From: Candidatus Gastranaerophilales bacterium
Lineage (GTDB): Bacteria; Cyanobacteriota; Vampirovibrionia; Gastranaerophilales; Gastranaerophilaceae
Assembly (NCBI GenBank): GCA_944323695.1
Contig: CALUTI010000008.1
Coordinates: forward strand, 1-64,000
Direction: 5' to 3'
DNA: 64,000 nucleotides
Below are positions 7,902-16,482 of the stretch, piece after piece. Under the pieces are notes generated by a model. It was not told where the DNA came from. It saw only the letters and a list, made by a program, of their open reading frames with translations, and did no database searches. The translations under genes and the position numbers were made by a program. The number at the start of each line of letters is the position of its first letter. Position 1 is the first letter of the stretch.

Positions 7902-8753
7902 TCAAATTGTACCGGAATGTATTTTTAATTGCTTTAACTCATCTTCAGACAACTTAAAAACCTCATCATCCGAGGGGTAAAGTCCGTGTTTTACATCATA
8001 ATCATATTGTTTTGCACAATCCAAAATTAATGACCTCATATCTCCGTATTTACGCGCAAATTTCGGTTTAAACTCAGAAAATTTTCCAAGCATATCATCA
8101 GATACCATAACCTGCCCGGTGCAGTATCTTCCGGCACCGCAGGAAATCGTTGCGACTTTCAAGTTTTCCGTAATATATTTTGCACTCTCTTCAGGAACCA
8201 TTTCCAACACTATTGAGAACACACCCGCTTCTTCAAGTTTTTTTGCCTGCTCCAGAATGGAGAGCGTTGCATCATAGGATTTGCCTTGAATATTATACCC
8301 GCCGATTGTATTTAAAAATTGCGGGGTAAAACCCAAATGTCCCATAACAGGGACGCCGGATTCTACGCATCTTTTTATAACTTGTAAGATATAGTCGCTG
8401 CAGCCTTCAATTTTTACGGCATTGGCACCATATTTAACCATATTACAAACATTTGTCAGAGCTGATTCAATATCAATATTGTAACTCATAAACGGCATAT
8501 CCGTTACCACCATTGCACGGCTAACCCCGCGGGCAACAGCTTTTGTGAAGATAGACATCTCATCAACACCTATCTTGTGGGTTGTATCATAACCGAGCGC
8601 AACCATTGCAAGGCTGTCACCTATTAAAATTATATCAATTCCCGCTTCATCAAGATATTTTGCGGTTGAATAGTCATACGCCGTCAAAACAGAAAACTTT
8701 TCGCCGTTATTTTTAATCTTCTGGATTGTGTTTACGGAAACCTTTTTAATCAT
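7902..8753 (-). CDS. panB: 3-methyl-2-oxobutanoate hydroxymethyltransferase
   Basis: 283 residues. It transfers a hydroxymethyl group from methylene-THF to alpha-ketoisovalerate, the first committed step to pantothenate. Diagnostic segments are LTAYDYSTAKYLDEAGIDII, LIGDSLAMVALGYDTT, VVTDMPFMSY, GANAVKIEG and MGHLGFTPQ. Its ATG shares one base with the yvcK stop (TAATG), so the two are translationally coupled. It precedes panC. Confidence 0.97.
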   Translation of the reverse strand: MIKKVSVNTIQKIKNNGEKFSVLTAYDYSTAKYLDEAGIDIILIGDSLAMVALGYDTTHKIGVDEMSIFTKAVARGVSRAMVVTDMPFMSYNIDIESALTNVCNMVKYGANAVKIEGCSDYILQVIKRCVESGVPVMGHLGFTPQFLNTIGGYNIQGKSYDATLSILEQAKKLEEAGVFSIVLEMVPEESAKYITENLKVATISCGAGRYCTGQVMVSDDMLGKFSEFKPKFARKYGDMRSLILDCAKQYDYDVKHGLYPSDDEVFKLSEDELKQLKIHSGTI

Positions 8754-10117
8754 TATACATTACATTCCTGTTTTTCTTCTTCGCATTCTTCTATTGAAAA
8801 ACATCCGTAACCGTCACGAAGAACTTTTTTATACCAGTATAAAATTGCTCTTGCTACACGGTGTGAACTATGTCTTACAAGTCCTTCTTTACTGTCCTCA
8901 ATTAATTTTTTAGAGCAAAGAGTTATGCCCAGCTTTTTCAAATTACTTCTGTCAAGTTTAACAGGATAAGAGCCTGCCTGTTGATATTTTTGAGCCATAT
9001 TAGCCGGTAAATAATCATTCACCAGAACCGCATCGACAATTCTTCTGCTGTTTGCATGCTGCATCAATGCCTTAACATGATCTGATACGGCATATCCGTC
9101 AGTTTCACCGGGCTGTGTCATAATATTGCAGACGTAAATCTTTTTAGCTTTTGATTTTACAATTTCCTGCGAAATTTCATCAACAAGCAAATTCGGAATA
9201 ACACTTGTATATAAACTGCCGGGGCCAAGTATTATTAAATCAGCATCTTTAATTGCAGCAATTACATCTTCCAAGGCTTTACAGTGTTTTGGATCTGTAA
9301 AGAGTCTTTTGATACGACCGTGAGCTTCAGGAATATTAGATTCGCCTTTGATAATTCTTCCGTCTTCCATTTCCGCAACAAGTTTCATATCATCCAAAGT
9401 AGCCGGCAGAACCCTTCCTCTGATAGACAAAACATTAGATGATTCTTTAACCGCACGAACCATATCACCTGTAATTGAGCAAAGAGCAGTTAAGAACAAA
9501 TTGCCAAAACTGTGGCCTTCAAGCCCTTCGCCTGTTTTAAATCTGTATTGGAAAAGCTTTGTCACCAAATCTTCATCATCAGCTAATGCCGCAATACAGT
9601 TTCTGATATCGCCGGGTGGCAAAATCCCCATTTCTTCACGAAGTCTGCCTGAACTTCCGCCGTCATCACCCACGGTTACAACAGCAGTAATATTATTTGT
9701 TATATGCTTAATACCTTTTAAAAGCATTGATAAGCCTGTTCCGCCGCCTACAGCAACAATTTTCGGACCTCTATTGAGCTTTCTTCTTCTGTATAAATTC
9801 TCCAACAAGGAATTGTCGCCTTTTTCATCTCCCAAATCCAATATTGAAAGATTTGTTTTTTGCCAGCCTTTAAAAAATATTGCCGCACCAAACATACAAA
9901 TCGCAAATGCTAACCATTCGGTTGAAACTGTGTTTGCAATTCTTCTGATGAATTCCATTGTATAAAAAATCGGTTTTATATCAATCAGAATTAATATCCC
10001 TATAGTCATTAAAACAGCACCAAACAAGATAAGCGCAAACCATCTTTTTACCTGCAATCCGGGTATAAGCCAGCCTGCATCCTTCGGTATTGTTACATTA
10101 GCTCTAAATCTTTTCAT
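8753..10117 (-). CDS. yvcK: YvcK/CofD-like gluconeogenesis factor with N-terminal membrane anchor
   Basis: 454 residues. The first ~90 carry two predicted membrane segments (~28-47 and ~68-83). The rest is the YvcK fold: VAVGGGTGLSMLLKG, GDDGGSSGRLREE, GILPPGDIRNCIAAL, GEGLEGHSFGNLFLTAL and ILGPGSLYTSVIPNLL. YvcK proteins bind UDP-sugars and influence carbon flux and cell-wall synthesis; the membrane-anchored form is common in cyanobacteria-like genomes. It sits between pxpA (15-base gap) and panB (1-base overlap). Confidence 0.9.
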   Translation of the reverse strand: MKRFRANVTIPKDAGWLIPGLQVKRWFALILFGAVLMTIGILILIDIKPIFYTMEFIRRIANTVSTEWLAFAICMFGAAIFFKGWQKTNLSILDLGDEKGDNSLLENLYRRRKLNRGPKIVAVGGGTGLSMLLKGIKHITNNITAVVTVGDDGGSSGRLREEMGILPPGDIRNCIAALADDEDLVTKLFQYRFKTGEGLEGHSFGNLFLTALCSITGDMVRAVKESSNVLSIRGRVLPATLDDMKLVAEMEDGRIIKGESNIPEAHGRIKRLFTDPKHCKALEDVIAAIKDADLIILGPGSLYTSVIPNLLVDEISQEIVKSKAKKIYVCNIMTQPGETDGYAVSDHVKALMQHANSRRIVDAVLVNDYLPANMAQKYQQAGSYPVKLDRSNLKKLGITLCSKKLIEDSKEGLVRHSSHRVARAILYWYKKVLRDGYGCFSIEECEEEKQECNV

Positions 10118-10132
10118 TACTATTAACCTTCT

Positions 10133-10927
10133 TTACTCCACCCAGCCTGAAGCACAAGCATTTTTATAATTTACCGGAACCGGTGTTATAATTTCTCTTG
10201 CCTGTGTTATTAATTCAAGAGCATTAGGTATTCTGTTTGTAAAATGTATTGTATCAGCCTGAACAACCGTTCTGCCGCATTCGTTATTCATAATTTGTGA
10301 ATTATTTAATAATTCTTTTAATCTGCCTATTGAAACATTTGTATTTTCAATATCATTTGCGGAAAAATCAACTGTTCCGTCAACATTATAAGATTTTTCC
10401 AAACAAATTTCATGTGCCACGGGAATATTTACATATTCCCCGACTTTTGCGGTAACATCACCTGACGCCCCGTAATAGACAAGCCATTCGGAACATTTCT
10501 TAACGGCATTTGCAATTGCACATGCAAACCCGAAATCCTCGGCAGCCATTTTATACATAGCACCATGAGGTCTTACATGCTCAATTTCCAGGCCGTAAGA
10601 TTTTGCAAATGACATCAAAGCACCCACCTGATAAATAACAAGCGCTTCAATTTCATCGTCAGAAAGCTTCATAGGCCTGTATCCAAACCCTTGAATATCG
10701 TCAAAACCTATATGCGCACCTACTACAACATTTTTTTCTTTTGCGCGCAATAAGGCTTCTTTAATACTCATCGGATCGCCGGCATGAAATCCGCATGATA
10801 TATTCACGGAGCTTACGTAATCCAGCAATCTGTATTCGGAGCCGTTTTTATAAACGCCGAAACTCTGCGCCAAATCACAATTGAAATCTATATTTTTTAT
10901 CTGCTTTCTTTCCAGTGTTTCCTGCAT
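10133..10927 (-). CDS. pxpA: 5-oxoprolinase subunit A (LamB/YcsF family)
   Basis: 264 residues. The LamB/YcsF signature is clear: DFNCDLAQSFG, VNISCGFHAGDP, VVGAHIGFDD, EHVRPHGAMYK. PxpA works with PxpB and PxpC to open 5-oxoproline with ATP. No pxpB or pxpC is in the window, so function depends on genes elsewhere or on another use of the fold. It is first in the run leading to yvcK and pan genes. The end, KNACASGWVE, is unusual but plausible. The start follows GAGGAAATAATA before ATG. Confidence 0.88.
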   Translation of the reverse strand: MQETLERKQIKNIDFNCDLAQSFGVYKNGSEYRLLDYVSSVNISCGFHAGDPMSIKEALLRAKEKNVVVGAHIGFDDIQGFGYRPMKLSDDEIEALVIYQVGALMSFAKSYGLEIEHVRPHGAMYKMAAEDFGFACAIANAVKKCSEWLVYYGASGDVTAKVGEYVNIPVAHEICLEKSYNVDGTVDFSANDIENTNVSIGRLKELLNNSQIMNNECGRTVVQADTIHFTNRIPNALELITQAREIITPVPVNYKNACASGWVE

Positions 10928-11003
10928 TATTATTTCCTCTTTTGAAATAATTATACAACATAAACACTATAAAACCATATCTTTATAAAATATTAATTTA
11001 CAA

Positions 11004-11819
11004 TTAATACCACGGGTAGTCATCTTTAATCTGCCAGTTGTCAATAAATATAAGCTGACCGCAAAATTGTGATCCGCTGTCGGTTTTGCAAGTATTCAAA
11101 AGAGCTGTCCTATCCGTATCAGAACCCATCATGGAAAATTTCTTTTCTACAACATCAAACTGCATATAAAACAAATCTTTACCCACAGTATTAGGCTTAT
11201 TAAATCCGTTCACATCAACTAAAAATACAATATTTCCGAACTTACGTGCTATACAACTGCCGTCATCATCATATTCAGTGCATCGACCACTAAAAGCAAC
11301 ATTGACATACACATTATTAGAAAGTAAAAACATATATCCCTGATTATTATAATATTTACCGGATATAGGAGTATACCTGCCATCATAACCTATAGCAGAA
11401 CCTGTTGTATAACCAAAATCTTTTGCCACTTTCATATACGGCAGCAAATATTTCTGAGAAAAATCCGTTAGTTTTTCCTCTTTTGGAAAATTCGGATCAA
11501 GAGCATCGCCGCCTCTTATACCTGAGACATCCCAAGTTGATGTATCACCATGCTCAACCTGTGCCATTGTTAAGGCTTGCGACAATATTGAATATGCTTG
11601 TTTTAATTTTACCAAAGTCTGTTTTTTCTGGTAATTTGCAACAAGTGTCGGGATTGTCATTGCCGCAACTATTCCGATTATTCCAAGAGTAATTAACACC
11701 TCCGCTAAAGTAAAGGCAGCATGTTTTGAAAAACCATTCCTCGCCCCTTGTGGGCGAGGAAAAAGCTTTTTGTCATTCCGAACTCGGTTCGGAATCTCTT
11801 GTTGGGCAAGTATGCCCAA
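11004..11819 (-). CDS. Prepilin-like protein, start frameshifted by a G9 tract
   Basis: The C-terminal ~235 residues are a type IV pilin/pseudopilin: [15 protein letters not shown] followed by one hydrophobic helix and a soluble domain with cysteines. A proper promoter (TTGCCA-17-TATAAT), AAGGAG and ATG (12052) lie upstream in a different frame. The only in-frame start is TTG at 11819, without a ribosome binding site. The ATG reading passes a run of nine Gs (12017-12025) and soon meets a stop. With ten Gs it would join this frame with no stop over ~350 codons. The extra region encodes hairpin repeats. So this copy is either phase-off, miscounted at the homopolymer, or decayed. Confidence 0.7.
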   Translation of the reverse strand: MGILAQQEIPNRVRNDKKLFPRPQGARNGFSKHAAFTLAEVLITLGIIGIVAAMTIPTLVANYQKKQTLVKLKQAYSILSQALTMAQVEHGDTSTWDVSGIRGGDALDPNFPKEEKLTDFSQKYLLPYMKVAKDFGYTTGSAIGYDGRYTPISGKYYNNQGYMFLLSNNVYVNVAFSGRCTEYDDDGSCIARKFGNIVFLVDVNGFNKPNTVGKDLFYMQFDVVEKKFSMMGSDTDRTALLNTCKTDSGSQFCGQLIFIDNWQIKDDYPWY

Positions 11820-11995
11820 CCTACTAATATCTATGTCATTCTGAGCGGCAGCGAAGAATCTCTTGAGATCCTGCGGAAAAACCGGACATTTTTCACAAAA
11901 TCTAAGATTTTGGAAAAAGTAGTCAAACGAGTTCAGGATGACAAACTGCTCCTTCGGCTTCGCCTCAGGATGACATAGATCCTCAAAACCCTTGC
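11745..11995. repeat. Mosaic of short dispersed hairpin repeats inside prepilin 5' region
   Basis: Several small repeat units stand in series: GTCATTCCGAACTCGGTTCGGAATCTC, GTTGGGCA/TGCCCAAC palindrome (same unit at 61635-61654), GTCATTCTGAGCGGCAGCGAAGAATCTC, and GTCATCCTGAACTCG. They read without a stop in the frame of the prepilin. The types are like the small palindromic repeats known from many bacteria. They separate the shared leader cassette from the pilin domain. Confidence 0.75.
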
Positions 11996-12107
11996 TATAT
12001 CTACTTAGAGGAGATGCCCCCCCCCGTTTCTGAAAAATTTTCTTAAATTCATAAGCTTTCTCCTTCTTTGCATGTTTAATTATAGCAAATTAAATGTATT
12101 TTGGCAA
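11990..12107 (-). promoter_or_regulatory. Shared prepilin expression cassette (promoter, SD, ATG, G9)
   Basis: On the minus strand: TTGCCA (12102-12107), 17 bases, TATAAT (12079-12084), AAGGAG, ATG at 12052, nine Gs (12025-12017), then CATCTCCTCTAAGTAGATAT and AGCAAGGGTTTT. The part after the G-run is identical to that at 57779-57808 in front of the other prepilin. Confidence 0.7.
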
Positions 12108-12108
12108 C

Positions 12109-12140
12109 AAAGAAGCACTTCCCGCGGGAAGTGCTTCTTT
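12109..12140. terminator. Terminator after rpsT
   Basis: AAAGAAGCACTTCCC/GGGAAGTGCTTCTTT is a perfect long stem with A/T flanks, 13 bases after the rpsT stop on the minus strand. Its far end abuts the -35 element of the prepilin promoter. Confidence 0.85.
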
Positions 12141-12152
12141 AGGCTTTTAATC

Positions 12153-12419
12153 TTATTTTGCTAATTTGTTTACGGCAAGTGTTAATCTTGATTTTTTTCT
12201 TGCAGCGGTATTTTTGTGCAAAATACCTTTTGAAACGGCTTTGTCGCATAATTGATATGCTCTTGACATTGCTTTGTTTAAAGCTTCTTTGTCATCGCCT
12301 TTTGCGAGTTCTAACACTTTTTTAACTGCTGTTTTAATTGATGTTTTGAAAGCTACGTTTCTTACTCTGTTTTTTTCAGCAATTAATACTCTTTTTTTAG
12401 CAGATTTAATGTTTGCCAT
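12153..12419 (-). CDS. rpsT: 30S ribosomal protein S20 (bS20)
   Basis: 88 residues, basic and helical: MANIKSAKKRVLIAEKNRV, then FKTSIKTAVKKV and LHKNTAARKKSRLT, diagnostic of S20, which binds 16S rRNA early in 30S assembly. Single gene with its own promoter (12484-12511) and terminator (12109-12140). AAAGGAAAT precedes the ATG. Confidence 0.97.
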   Translation of the reverse strand: MANIKSAKKRVLIAEKNRVRNVAFKTSIKTAVKKVLELAKGDDKEALNKAMSRAYQLCDKAVSKGILHKNTAARKKSRLTLAVNKLAK

Positions 12420-12483
12420 TTTTATTTCCTTTCACATTTGCGGCAATTAATGACTTTGCCATTTGAGGATGTGAGTAATTCTT

Positions 12484-12511
12484 ATTTTAGCCGAAAAAAG
12501 TTAATTTGCAA
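12484..12511 (-). promoter_or_regulatory. Promoter of rpsT
   Basis: On the minus strand, TTGCAA (12506-12511), a 16-base spacer and TAAAAT (12484-12489) give a ~55-base leader. The rest of 12420-12656 is AT-rich and must also hold the start of the GH57 gene; TATAAT at 12581-12586 is a possible -10 for it, without a clear -35. Confidence 0.5.
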
Positions 12512-12656
12512 GTGTTAAAATAACAATATATTAATAATTGTAAAATTATTCACAAGAACTAATTCTAAAGGGTTATATTTTATAATCGTTTGTGCTATAT
12601 ATATAATATATAAAATTGGGTTATATTAAAAATAACTTAGAGAAACGGAGGCGTAA

Positions 12657-14378
12657 ATGTCAGTAGGACAATTCGTATTTATGTTACACAGCCATCTTCC
12701 TTATTACAGAAAAGCCGGCATGTGGCCTTTCGGGGAAGAAAACCTTTATGAATGTATGGCAGAGACCTATGTTCCGCTTCTAAATGCAATTGCAGAATTG
12801 TATGATGAAGGAATTAAAGCAAAATTAACCGTAGGTATTACGCCCATATTGGCAGAACAGCTTAATGACGAATACCTTAAGCATGGTTTTGTAAAATATC
12901 TTGATTCAAGAATTGAAAAAGTTTCAAAGGATTTGGAAAGATATCCTGATCCGAATGTTGCGCATTCACAACATTTAAAATACTTAGCAAAATACTATTT
13001 TGATTGGTTCAACCATATTAAAGATTCATTTGTAAATAAATACGGAATGGATTTAATAGGTGCTTTCAAAAAATATCAGGATTTAGGATGTATAGAAATC
13101 ACAACATCCGGTGCTACCCACGGTTTTTCACCGTTATTGGCAACTGATAACAACTTGAATGCACAATTCAAAGTAGGTTCAGATACAACAAAAAGATTAT
13201 TCGGTAAAAAAGCAAAAGGCTGCTGGCTTCCGGAATGTGCCTACAGACAGGGTTATGAATATGTAGGCAAAGACGGACAAAAACACTGGCGTCCTGCAAT
13301 TGAAGTAACGCTTCAAAATAACGATATTGAATATTTCTTCACGGAATCTCACGTAATCGAAGGCGGAAATTCCATCGGAAACAGACGTGTAATCGGTGTT
13401 TACGGAAATATTGAATATATTCCGCTTCCAGAACGTGCGGCAACGGGTTACGATACATATTCAGCATACTGGCTGCCTGATGCACAGGTTGCGGTTATGG
13501 GAAGAAATGACCGTGCAGGTTATCAGGTTTGGTCTGCTGCTGACGGATATCCGGGCGACGGCTGCTTTAGAGAATTTCACAGAAAAGACGACAAATCCGG
13601 TATGCATTATTGGAGAATAACTTCACCAACTACTGATTTGGGCGACAAAATGCTTTACGATCCTGTATTAGCTTTGAATAAAGTAAACGAAAATTCAGAT
13701 CACTATACAACCCTTATTTACCATTTGCTCAATGATTACAAAATGGCGCACAACGGTAAAGAAGGTCTTGTAATGGTGTCATTTGATACAGAATTATTCG
13801 GACACTGGTGGTTTGAAGGTGTTGAATTTATCAAACAGGTTATTAAAAAATTCAACCAGTATTTACCTGAAGTTGAAAGAATGACCGCAGGTGAATATAT
13901 TCAGGCACACCCGCCTACAGAAGCAATTCAGATTCCTGAAAGCTCATGGGGTCAGGGCGGACACTTCTATGTATGGAATAACCACCTGACAGAATGGATG
14001 TGGCCGATTATTCACTCTTGTGAAAAACGTGCAACAGAAATTGCGTCAAAATATGAAGAAATTCCTCAGGATAAACTTTTGCACCGTGCCTTGAATCAAA
14101 TGGCAAGAGAGAATTTGTTATTACAAAGCTCAGACTGGCCGTTTTTGATTACAACTTGGCAGGCAAAAGATTATGCAACGGATAGATTCAGAGAACATGT
14201 CGACAGATTTGAAAAAATTTGCGACATGATAGAAAGCGGAAATATTAATGAAGATGAATTGAGAAACATTGAAAGCATTGATAACTGCTTCTCTGAAATT
14301 GACTACAGGGTCTATCTGCCGATAGAAGAGGGAGTAATCCCGCAGCAAGCCAAAAAACTTGCTCCGTTATATAATTAA
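12657..14378 (+). CDS. GH57 1,4-alpha-glucan branching enzyme (DUF1957 type)
   Basis: 573 residues. The order is QFVFMLHSHLPYYRKAGMWP (GH57 start, HSH), TTSGATHGFSPLL, GCWLPECAY with the presumed nucleophile E193, and VSFDTELFGHWWFEG with presumed acid D377, then a helical C-terminal domain. This matches GH57 branching enzymes (Thermus TTHA1902, Thermococcus TK1436), which make alpha-1,6 branches in glycogen. It is monocistronic, with GGAGGCGTAA before the ATG and a terminator at 14381. GH57 branching enzymes occur beside GH13 GlgB in some cyanobacteria, so the role may be partly redundant. Confidence 0.88.
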   Translation: MSVGQFVFMLHSHLPYYRKAGMWPFGEENLYECMAETYVPLLNAIAELYDEGIKAKLTVGITPILAEQLNDEYLKHGFVKYLDSRIEKVSKDLERYPDPNVAHSQHLKYLAKYYFDWFNHIKDSFVNKYGMDLIGAFKKYQDLGCIEITTSGATHGFSPLLATDNNLNAQFKVGSDTTKRLFGKKAKGCWLPECAYRQGYEYVGKDGQKHWRPAIEVTLQNNDIEYFFTESHVIEGGNSIGNRRVIGVYGNIEYIPLPERAATGYDTYSAYWLPDAQVAVMGRNDRAGYQVWSAADGYPGDGCFREFHRKDDKSGMHYWRITSPTTDLGDKMLYDPVLALNKVNENSDHYTTLIYHLLNDYKMAHNGKEGLVMVSFDTELFGHWWFEGVEFIKQVIKKFNQYLPEVERMTAGEYIQAHPPTEAIQIPESSWGQGGHFYVWNNHLTEWMWPIIHSCEKRATEIASKYEEIPQDKLLHRALNQMARENLLLQSSDWPFLITTWQAKDYATDRFREHVDRFEKICDMIESGNINEDELRNIESIDNCFSEIDYRVYLPIEEGVIPQQAKKLAPLYN

Positions 14379-14380
14379 AA

Positions 14381-14406
14381 AAGAAGCCTTCGGGCTTCTT
14401 TTTTTT
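14381..14406 (+). terminator. Terminator of the GH57 gene
   Basis: AAGAAGCC-TTC-GGGCTTCTT with an eight-T tail directly after the GH57 stop. It overlaps the last bases of the convergent gene at 14405. Confidence 0.85.
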
Positions 14407-15124
14407 ATTTCTTAAACAATAATTCAGGGTAAGATTGTTTTAATTGGCTTAATTCATTATCCGAAAGGTTTAAAGATTTTATGTGGTCAAAACCGAATTT
14501 ACCGTCCCGCGGGATGTAGAAATAATCTTTAAACATATTTTCATATTTTTTAAACATATTACCGGCAAAATCACAAATCCCGCCCCATGAATCTAAAATT
14601 ATGGTATTTTTATTCCATTCACCGTTAAACGGGCTTCCGTCTTTGTTAAACAGACAAACCATGTGATCAATCTTTTCATCGCCACGCTTAAGATGTGCGG
14701 TATAGACATTATTAAATCCATTCATTTTCATTATAGCCGCCGAAGCCTCAGCATTTTCCCTACAGTTGCCTAATCGCGCAAGTTTTAGCTGAGAAAAGGT
14801 ATTATTAACCCTTTCAAAATCCGTTTTACTCCTTGTAGAAAAACAATCTCTCACATTATTCATTCTTCTGATCAATTCTCTTTGGCAAAGCATTAAGTTA
14901 AAAAACTTTTTTTCCGAAGCATTGGAACAACTTAACGGAAAAAGCGGGTTATGATTTAGAAATTTATCGTAACTGTCTGTGAACTTCCACTTCATTTTTT
15001 CAAACATGGGCGAAACCTTTGTTGATGAAACGTGCGGGAGATTTTCATTAACAATATGACAAACCTTATATGCTGTTTTAATTTGCGGGCATCTGCCCGT
15101 AAAATTTACCTTAGGAGAATTCAT
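14405..15124 (-). CDS. Unknown protein with possible Cys-His-Asp active site and N-terminal FTGR motif
   Basis: 239 residues, no signal peptide. No family recognised with certainty. RLGNCRENAEAS (C121), KIDHMVCLF (H154) and IILDSWGG (D178) appear in the order and local context of papain/transglutaminase-like enzymes, where Cys starts a helix and His and Asp sit on strands. The N-terminus MNSPKVNFTGR has a short motif also seen at 20156-20737 and, more loosely, at 53845-54144. It could be a peptidase or transamidase, perhaps exported by an unknown route. The triad is inference from spacing. Convergent with the GH57 gene. Confidence 0.6.
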   Translation of the reverse strand: MNSPKVNFTGRCPQIKTAYKVCHIVNENLPHVSSTKVSPMFEKMKWKFTDSYDKFLNHNPLFPLSCSNASEKKFFNLMLCQRELIRRMNNVRDCFSTRSKTDFERVNNTFSQLKLARLGNCRENAEASAAIMKMNGFNNVYTAHLKRGDEKIDHMVCLFNKDGSPFNGEWNKNTIILDSWGGICDFAGNMFKKYENMFKDYFYIPRDGKFGFDHIKSLNLSDNELSQLKQSYPELLFKK

Positions 15125-15225
15125 ACTGATTAAAGTAAAGTAAAGAATTAAATTGCGTATATCAAGTAAAATTTTAAGATTTATTAATATTTTTCAGGAG
15201 ATGATGTTAATTCAAAAATAGTTAT

Positions 15226-15253
15226 TGCATTTTTTTTTTCAGCATTTTATAAT
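15226..15253 (+). promoter_or_regulatory. Promoter of tRNA-Asp
   Basis: TTGCAT (15226-15231), 16 bases, TATAAT (15248-15253), 14 bases before the mature tRNA start. Confidence 0.65.
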
Positions 15254-15267
15254 AATAAATGTCAAAT

Positions 15268-15341
15268 GGGAGCGTAGCTCAGTTGGTTAGAGCGCATGCC
15301 TGTCACGCATGAGGTCGCGAGTTCGAGCCTCGTCGTTCCCG
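15268..15341 (+). tRNA. tRNA-Asp (GTC)
   Basis: 74 nt cloverleaf: acceptor GGGAGCG/CGTTCCC, anticodon arm CATGC-CTGTCAC-GCATG with anticodon GTC after T33, T-loop TTCGAGC. CCA is not encoded. Its last bases (15326-15339) recur at 17347-17360, which suggests it served as an integration target. Confidence 0.95.
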
Positions 15342-15342
15342 A

Positions 15343-15382
15343 ATTAAATAACCACTGGTAATACCGGTGGTTATTTAATTTT
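15343..15382 (+). terminator. Terminator of tRNA-Asp
   Basis: ATTAAATAACCAC / GTGGTTATTTAAT long stem with TTTT following, two bases after the tRNA. Confidence 0.8.
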
Positions 15383-15420
15383 GTTAAGGTTTCGGGGAGA
15401 GAACTTTTAACAGTTCGAGC

Positions 15421-15509
15421 GACCTGCGAGCAGAGGGCGAAGGCTTGTCTGTGTATGGCGTTTAGCCATATAAGCAGACAACCGTAGACCCGTTTAACGC
15501 GAGCAGGTC
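15421..15509. repeat. Hairpin repeat with conserved flanks (copy 2)
   Basis: Bounded by GACCTGC and GCAGGTC inverted ends. Inside are GCGAGCAGAGGGCGAA and CCCGTTTAACGCGAGC, as in the copy at 1-66. The centre is a private hairpin (TTGTCTG/CAGACAA, with TATGGC/GCCATA inside) not shared with the other copies. Confidence 0.65.
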
Positions 15510-15813
15510 AAGTGTACTTTTTTGAGTAATTTGGTCGTGAGGGTTTCATGAGTAGGTTTGGGTTTCTACCCCAACAATACTAAATCAGAGGTGGTTGGAA
15601 GCAGGTTGAGTATTTCTATTTCAAATTACTCTTTTTACTCTTTAAATGGTCACATAGAAATTTTATTTCTCAAAAAAAAACACTTTATCTCTACACCACA
15701 AGCCAATTTTTCCCTGAGTAATTAAAGAGTAATTTGAGCATTTTGATATTGTTGGTTTAGTAAAACCGACCTAGATAACTTGATTTCTTATATAATCGAT
15801 ATATAATGGTGTT

Positions 15814-16227
15814 ATGAAGAAATTATTATTAATTATATTCTGCTTATTGGCATTGGCTCTGCACGTATTTGCTGACAACTGGATTCAAGTTTCCAGTAAT
15901 AAATACGTAAATACAGAAAGTGCAATTAGATACAATACCAACTTGCCAAATACATTAAGATATAGTTTCTGGGGTAAATCGTTTAACGATAATTCTAAAA
16001 CATTCAATGATGTCGAAGATAGACTTAAACAAAAAACTAATCTGGTCGATATTCAAATGATAATTGATTGTAATAACAAAACATATATGCCCAAGAGATA
16101 TATCCTCTACGATGGGAATTCTAAAGTAATTGAAGATTTTACAGCAGAAGATTATCAAGTAACTTGGAAACAATTTGGTGAATACTCACCAATGCAAAAA
16201 GTTTATGAATTAATTTGTAAGCCATAG
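15814..16227 (+). CDS. Secreted protein, possibly surface-adhesin E-like
   Basis: 137 residues. The signal peptide MKKLLLIIFCLLALALHVFA is followed by DNWIQVSSNKYVNTESAI and then strands with WGKSF and two cysteines (~C89 and C135). The W-x-V...Y.(D/N)T.S start and repeated W positions recall the surface-adhesin protein E family (PF16747), but the match is by eye. It is alone on the plus strand inside the candidate island. The start is the first ATG before the signal peptide; the ribosome binding site is weak. Confidence 0.6.
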   Translation: MKKLLLIIFCLLALALHVFADNWIQVSSNKYVNTESAIRYNTNLPNTLRYSFWGKSFNDNSKTFNDVEDRLKQKTNLVDIQMIIDCNNKTYMPKRYILYDGNSKVIEDFTAEDYQVTWKQFGEYSPMQKVYELICKP

Positions 16228-16287
16228 AACTACAATTCTGTAAAGCACAAGTTAGTAGAATCTGTTAAAGATTGGAAATATTCTGTT

Positions 16288-16482
16288 TTAACTGTTTAAA
16301 ATGTTTTTTGCAATATTTACAATATTAGCATCATTTTTCATTGCAGGAAAAGCTTTTTTTAACAATTCCACTAATACTGTCTCGTTCATTTTTAAACGAA
16401 ACTCCTGTGTATTTCTGGACTTTGCAAGTTGCGCTGCTGTTGTAAACATATTTAATAATTCTAAAGCATCTTTATCTGTCAT
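16288..16482 (-). CDS. Small helical partner of the zeta-like kinase
   Basis: 64 residues, predicted mostly helical (DALELLNMFTTAAQLAKS and VLVELLKKAFPAM). Not recognised. It overlaps the kinase gene by 11 bases and follows it, so the two are co-translated; AAAGGAAG precedes its ATG. A neutralising or activating partner of the kinase is the simplest idea. Classical epsilon antitoxins are usually upstream and larger, so an antitoxin call would be a guess. Confidence 0.55.
   Translation of the reverse strand: MTDKDALELLNMFTTAAQLAKSRNTQEFRLKMNETVLVELLKKAFPAMKNDANIVNIAKNILNS

Noticed and set aside
9348-9965. Plus-strand ORF of 205 codons inside yvcK
   Set aside because: Antisense shadow of a well-conserved gene; no start signal.
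15342-15813. Integrase or recombinase remnant near tRNA-Asp
   Set aside because: Scanned the stretch on both strands; no protein-like frame was found there.
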